A DNA stretch of 64,000 nt, taken from positions 3,968,001-4,032,000 of the forward strand of contig NC_068572.1 of NCBI RefSeq assembly GCF_025698545.1. The letters are read 5' to 3'. The stretch's first letter is position 1. Each line of letters starts with the position of its first letter. Both the position numbers and the translations under genes were made by a program. Shown here one piece after another: positions 59,005 through 64,000 of this stretch. The notes under the pieces were generated by a model that searched no databases, was not told the origin of the DNA, and worked only from the letters and a program-made list of their open reading frames with translations. The stretch is from Gossypium raimondii. Its lineage: Eukaryota; Streptophyta; Magnoliopsida; Malvales; Malvaceae.

Positions 59005-59095
59005 TATTTATGGGTTAAGAAGGGGCTATAGGTAGTTATAGGCATTGTGTCAAAAAGAACAAATATAATCAGAACCTATAATGAATGTAATAGGC
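59005..59095 (+). repeat. SINE-like repeat, right part (copy D)
   Basis: Continues 46868-46959 after removal of the CACTA and one TAT: 'tatttatgggttaag', 'ggctataggtagttata', 'cattgtgtcaaaaagaa'. Copies B, C and E show the same segments joined. Confidence 0.6.
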
Positions 59096-59209
59096 CAATT
59101 TAGCCCGGGCTTATAAAAAATAATAAACCCAAAATAATAATAAAAAAGTCCAAAATTATATCATTTGGCCCGATCGGGATGGCTCATTACTTGAAAAGGT
59201 TGAAGGTCT

Positions 59210-60900
59210 ATCTACAAGCTTGATGCATATGGAAACATAATCTTCAAGGATATGCAATCTTAGATATGATATGCAATCTTAGAAGATATGATTTTGTAAT
59301 CTTAGAGATTTAATTTGTAGATACATTTTAATCTTAGCCGTTGATGTAATTAATCTGTACCGTTGGATTTGGGGAGGCTCAACTATAAATAGATGCCTCT
59401 CCCTTCATTGTAAAGGGGAGAGTTGGGAGTAATAATAATTCTTAAGAGTATTTACTCAAATTTCTCTCTCTCTTGCGTTCTTATTTTGTTGATTTATGTA
59501 TAATTTATTTATTGATTTGTAGATTGTTGATTTCAAATCTCTTTTTCCCTTATTATTCATTTTCAAATTCATTATTTTCAAATTTGTTTACATTTTATTT
59601 GGCCTTATATTTTTTATTATTTTTATTCATGCCCATGCATCGTTTTTATGTAATATATATTGTTTTATATATAGTATACGTATGCTTATATATATTTTAT
59701 ACATATGTTTTTATTTTATTTTACTTCCTAACTTTTATATACATATATATACATTTATATTTAGTTTCAATTTTTTTACTTTTGTATATATGTACATGTA
59801 TGTATTTATATATTTTCTAATGAATATTTATATATATATATATATATATACACACATGTCTATGCTTTTTATTTGCTGAAATACAAACTTATATTTTCAA
59901 CACATATGTTATAATATATATATTTATTTATTTTCATAAATGCATTATATATATTTTGTTATAAATTCTATAGTCCAAAATTTTATATGTAAACCCATGT
60001 GTATGTCTTTTATTCTTTATAATTTCATGTATATATTTTGTACCTTTTTTCTCTTTATATTTTTTGTTTATTTCCTTCATTTGCTTATTGATTTATGTTT
60101 TCATTTATATTTTGTTCATTTGATACTTTACATGTCGTTGTTTTTATGTACATTAATTTCGTTTATTTCTATGCCATTGTTGTATTTATTATTGTATTTT
60201 ACACTTAATGTAGCATTACATCATTTTTTACTCGATTTTAAAATTTTCAAAATTGAGATAATACTCGATTTAGGATTTTCAAGAAAATTGAGTCCTAAAA
60301 TATTGAGTTCCAATTTTCTTCGTTAAATCTAACAATCGAGAATTACTCATTAATCAAAAAATAAAATGAAATGCTTGTTGTCGGGAATTTAATATGTTGT
60401 ATCCTAACGTATTGGATGTGACGTATTGATTTCTCGAGACAAAAATTTTAAAAAAATAATAATAACAAAGGAAATATTCCAAGTTTAGGATTTTGAGAAA
60501 TTGTGCCCTAACGTATTGGGCCGCGATTTCTTTATAAATCTTCAACAAATGAATATTCTTTTAAATTTTATTACACGAGTATTTTGGACTAATTCATTTT
60601 TGAGGAATTAGAATGTCGTGCCCTAACGCATTGGGTGTGACATTTTCTTTCTCCGAAATGATAAGAGACTTAATAAGTAACGTTTTTTAAGTTTTTATTA
60701 AGGACCATATTTTTAAATTTTTGACATTAAGACACTAATTAATTAACTAAGTATCAATTTTGGGCGTTACGAGGGTGCTAATCCTTCCTCGTACGTAACC
60801 GACTCCCGGATCCATTTTTCTAAAACTCGTAGACCAAAGCTATTTTTTAGGTGATCCAATCACACCTCAATAAAATATTGGTGGCAATTCCCAATTTTTA
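59210..60900 (+). repeat. LTR-like remnant, possibly Tat/Ogre Gypsy
   Basis: Contains a promoter-like block with 'ctataaatagatgcctctcc' (59382), a T-rich 700-bp stretch, three related units around 'ccctaacgtattgg' (60405-60650) and the ending 'gggcgttacgagggtgctaa', 'aaaactcgtagaccaaa', 'aatattggtggcaattccca', a pattern seen at the ends of Tat/Ogre-type LTRs in many dicots. No coding region or second LTR is present. The T-rich ORFs 59473-60326 are low-complexity artefacts. Confidence 0.45.
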
Positions 60901-61555
60901 TTTTTTTAAAGTCGACAACTAATTTTTTTTTCAAAATAAAAAATGGTTTCGACAATGAGATTATTAAAAAAATAATTGCTCTTCAATATGTTTTCTTTAG
61001 TGTAATTATTCCATTTTAAATATTAATAAAGAAATTTCAACTGGTTTTCTAGGTTTGGATATTAATGATTTAAATGTTTTTAAGGTTAAAATATGAAATT
61101 GGTCTATCTACTCTTTATAAACTTAAAATTCAGTCGTATTTTTATTTTCATGAATTTAATCTATCCATTTTGGGTTTCAAAATTCAAGTTCAATTGTTAA
61201 TATTGTTTTTTTGTTCAATTTGTTGGTATGATATTTTGAAATTAAAAAAAAATCACTTTGTAGCAATGTAACTAACAAAATGATGTTCTAACGAATAATT
61301 TTAACAACGTTAAACATTTGGACGTAAATTTTAGAATCTAAAAAATAAAAAAACTAAATTCTAAATTTAGATAAGGACTTATGACATATTTTAACCTTAT
61401 CATTAATCAACTTATTCATAATTAATTTCTATTTATATAAAATAAAGCATGTAAAATCAACAAAAACAAATTATTAAACTATAATAAAGCATGAGTTTAA
61501 AGAAACAATTAATTATTATTTGAAACAATCTCATTATAGATTTTGATCAAATCTG
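60901..61555. other. AT-rich spacer
   Basis: No gene or defined repeat recognised. Confidence 0.5.
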
Positions 61556-61690
61556 CTCTTTTTGATACAATGTGGAGAACTACTCATAGCTCCTCTCCAA
61601 CTCATAAATAGGAAGAAAATACGCTTCAACCTACGTCCTCCTGCATCAGCAACAATACTCATACTAATCGAACTAAAACTCAATCAACAA
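61556..61690 (-). repeat. SINE-like repeat (copy E)
   Basis: 'tttttgatacaatgtggaga', 'actcataaataggaagaaaa', 'cgcttcaacctacgtcctcc', 'atcagcaacaatactcata' on the + strand: the same family in minus orientation. Confidence 0.6.
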
Positions 61691-62751
61691 ATATTGATTA
61701 ATTTTACCAGTTATTCCTCGCAAATGACCCCCAAACAAATTTCGCGATCTCACAAGAAAAGTAGTTTGCGTAAATCCCATCAATTTAATCTACTTAAAAT
61801 TTTATCAATAATGAATTGGAATGTATCAAAAGGGGCCTGCCCAAATACTTCCTTAAATCATCAGCTCTCGAAAAAACTAAGGCTCACATTACACTCACTT
61901 TATGTCTTGAAAACTTATAGAAAGTATTCAGTAACATGATCTATATTTGCTCGACAAGAAAGAATGAGGTTGTGGATTTGAGCTTTACAATAAACTCGTC
62001 ATTCCAAAGCAACTGCATAATTAATGACGAGATGCAATTCATGACCAAAATGATCAACTTAACAAGAAGCAGTGTCTCTTTCATTGAATCATTGAAGAAG
62101 TCTCTTCGAATTCTATCATATGTTTAATCTAGATTCACATCGATAGTCATTCATGTTTCGTAACCTTTACTGGTTTGCATAATGTGTATAACCTCTTGAA
62201 TAGCTATGATGTTATTTGTTTATTCCATCCGATAATAAAATTAACTTGATTTGGACCAATAAGTCTTGACATGAAAATCCGCAAGGACGACGTCAGGGTA
62301 GGACTTCTTAAAATGAAAAATTTCAATTTTAACCCTTTAAAATTCATACTTTTTTTAAATTGGCATATTGTAAAATTATACTTTAGTCCAAATAATAAAA
62401 TTTAAATTTTATTCAAATTATAGATTAAAAAAAATCACATCAACTAAATTTAAATGCTAATTAATTGAATACCGACAAGGTTATGTATGCCATACTTCAT
62501 CAAATAATCTTGTTATGTAGCTTAGTTCATCATCATCATCATATATATAGCGATAACCACGTAAGGTGTTGTTTACAAAGACAAAACTAGGGAAAATCGA
62601 CACGTTCTAAAGAAAAGACAGAGACGTTTCTGGTCGGCGAAGTTTCCTTCCTTACCTTTCTTGTTCCCTACTCCTTCCTCTTCTTCTTCTTCTTCTTCTC
62701 TATTTCCCCTTCTTTCTATCTCTCTCACTCTGTCTCTGCAATTTTCTGAAA
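61691..62751 (+). promoter_or_regulatory. Spacer, promoter area and 5' leader of the ARL8 gene
   Basis: Mostly AT-rich spacer; ORFs 61562-61939 and 61936-62127 show no family. A TATATATA run near 62540 and a CT/CTT-rich leader (62660-62735) precede the ATG, as in many plant housekeeping genes. A minus-strand ORF here is the shadow of the CTT repeat. Confidence 0.45.
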
Positions 62752-62789
62752 ATGGGTTTGTTGGATTCACTTCTCAATTGGCTCCGCAG
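62752..62789 (+). CDS. ARL8: ARL8-type small GTPase, first coding exon
   Basis: ATG 62752 encodes MGLLDSLLNWLR plus two bases of the next codon, then a GT donor at 62790. This matches the N-terminal amphipathic helix that anchors plant ARL8 (ADP-ribosylation-factor-like 8) to endolysosomal/vacuolar membranes; exon 1 ends at the same place in the family (before SLFFKQEME). The G domain (GLQNAGKTS P-loop and onwards) was not found between 62790 and 64000, so it must lie beyond the window after an intron longer than 1.2 kb. The call rests on twelve residues plus the leader, so confidence is moderate. Confidence 0.7.
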
Positions 62790-63859
62790 GTAATTTATAG
62801 TGCTGCCACTTGTTTGGTTGCTTAGAAAGTGCTACTTAATTGCTTCTCTCATATTGCTTCCCTTAAAGAAAACTGTGATTTAGTATCTGATATGGGCTTC
62901 AATTCTGTTAATTACTAATAGTTTGTGCAAATAAATCCAAGTACAATATGAGATTGGGGGATTAGGGGAATTGTTTTCTTTAATGAAAATTTATGGTTTG
63001 AATTTATAAACTTTCAATTTAGTTTAGTAAGTATATATTTTTTTCGAATTTAGGCTTGATTACGTCACTAGGAATAACCGGGAGAAATCCCGATATTAGT
63101 TCTGTATGACAATGTGAGACTGGGTTATAATTTTCTTTTGCCGTGTTTGGCTGCTGGGAAAATCGCAGGATTTTAATAAACTTTACATCTCTTACTTTGG
63201 ACTAAACATTTGATTATAGATTTGTAAAATTTGTAAAATAGACACTCCCCATCAATGAACACCATAACTTTTTTTTTAGAAATACCAACTACTCTAATGG
63301 TTTTGACTAGCTTAAGCTTCAAACTGCTCGAAAACATTTGATGTTGGTATAAAATATCCATTCTTCGCCATAGTGTGATTGCAAATACTGGTGTGGTAGT
63401 TGGAAATATAGTTGATGTTTAATGTCGATTTTCTAATACTGTTGAAGGTACTATTTGCATGAGACAATTTGTTCTTTGAGATTCTATAGTCGAAGCGAGT
63501 CAAGGCAGTAAACTTCTTAGTTAAATCAAATTCTTTTGTTATGTTTTAGCTTTACATTAGTAACTCTTTACTAATGTTTTAAGTGTACAATAAGAAATAA
63601 CTGTTAATCTGCAAGTGTTTTATTGAAACTCGGTACAACTAGACGCTGCAGACATTTTCCGGAGCAGCTCATTCCGAATTATGAATTATACAATAGTGAT
63701 GTTAATAATTTAAACTGTTAACCAATATAGGACCAAACAGTTTTCTTTGTTTCTTTGGTTTTCAGTAGTCATTAGTTCTCGTATGTTCTTCAATTTTTCG
63801 TCACCCGATTGTCCTTATGCCTGGAATATAGGCCATGCCATCTAGCTTCTTTCTCTTTT
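62790..63859 (+). other. First intron of the ARL8 gene
   Basis: Begins with a GT donor. AT-rich, with no second exon recognised. ORFs 63173-63503 (minus) have no content. Confidence 0.55.
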
Positions 63860-64000
63860 GGGTAAATTACAGTAGAGGTCACCCAACTACTGTTTTTTTT
63901 TTTCTTTTTTGGTCACCCTGCTATGAAAAGTTACAAAATGCTCATCTACCAATTCAATTTTGTCTTTTTTGGTCACCAACTGATTAATGCAAAAATTAAA
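63860..64000. repeat. MITE truncated by the window end
   Basis: 'gggtaaattacagtagaggtc', 'ggtcaccctgctatgaaaag', 'caattttgtcttttttggtc' resemble the left half of 45263-45527; the other end is outside the window. Confidence 0.5.

Noticed and set aside
59473..60326. Phe/Tyr/Ile-rich + strand ORFs resembling membrane proteins
   Set aside because: Produced by T-rich low-complexity DNA in an LTR-like remnant.
62573..62770. Minus-strand Glu-rich ORF
   Set aside because: Shadow of the CTT repeat in the ARL8 leader.

Overview
This is a eukaryotic nuclear window from a dicot plant. It is AT-rich and has intron-split genes with GT/AG borders. It also carries plant-type LTR retrotransposons primed by initiator tRNA-Met, a CACTA (En/Spm) transposon with AGCGGCG-rich ends, several MITE families and a nuclear insertion of plastid DNA. 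The repeat families resemble those common in Gossypium (cotton) and relatives; that assignment is inference, not proof.

Host genes, all on the + strand: the 3' part of proline dehydrogenase (742-2174); a TBC-domain Rab-GAP (CDS 25189-30543, eight coding exons, 347 aa); a single-exon seven-blade WD40 protein of the MORG1/WDR83 type (32785-33684); S-adenosylmethionine decarboxylase (39960-41069) with the conserved overlapping tiny and small uORFs (39567-39828); and the first coding exon of an ARL8-type small GTPase (62752-62789), whose remainder lies beyond the window. A broken PPR gene (33957-34470) follows the WD40 gene. ProDH (proline catabolism) and SAMDC (polyamine synthesis) are unrelated neighbours; nothing suggests a cluster.

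Mobile DNA fills most of the rest. A minus-strand Copia element (2191-16535, TSD AAGAG) sits 16 bp after the ProDH stop codon and is itself split by a minus-strand Gypsy element (2661-12050, TSD TCAGC). A solo Gypsy-type LTR (20653-23413) splits an older dispersed repeat. Between 34.4 and 46.7 kb lie MITEs and foldbacks, a plastid trnI-CAU/ycf2 insertion, and an internally deleted Copia (42086-44443, TSD TATTT). A 12,045-bp CACTA transposon (46960-59004, TSD TAT) carries decayed TNP2-like and Transposase_24-like genes plus a captured receptor-kinase fragment, and it has split a SINE-like repeat that has four further copies in the window.

No intact autonomous element was found: every transposon gene shows stops or frameshifts. 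Some of these may be assembly errors, because many differences between the two Gypsy LTRs fall on CAG/CTG trinucleotides.
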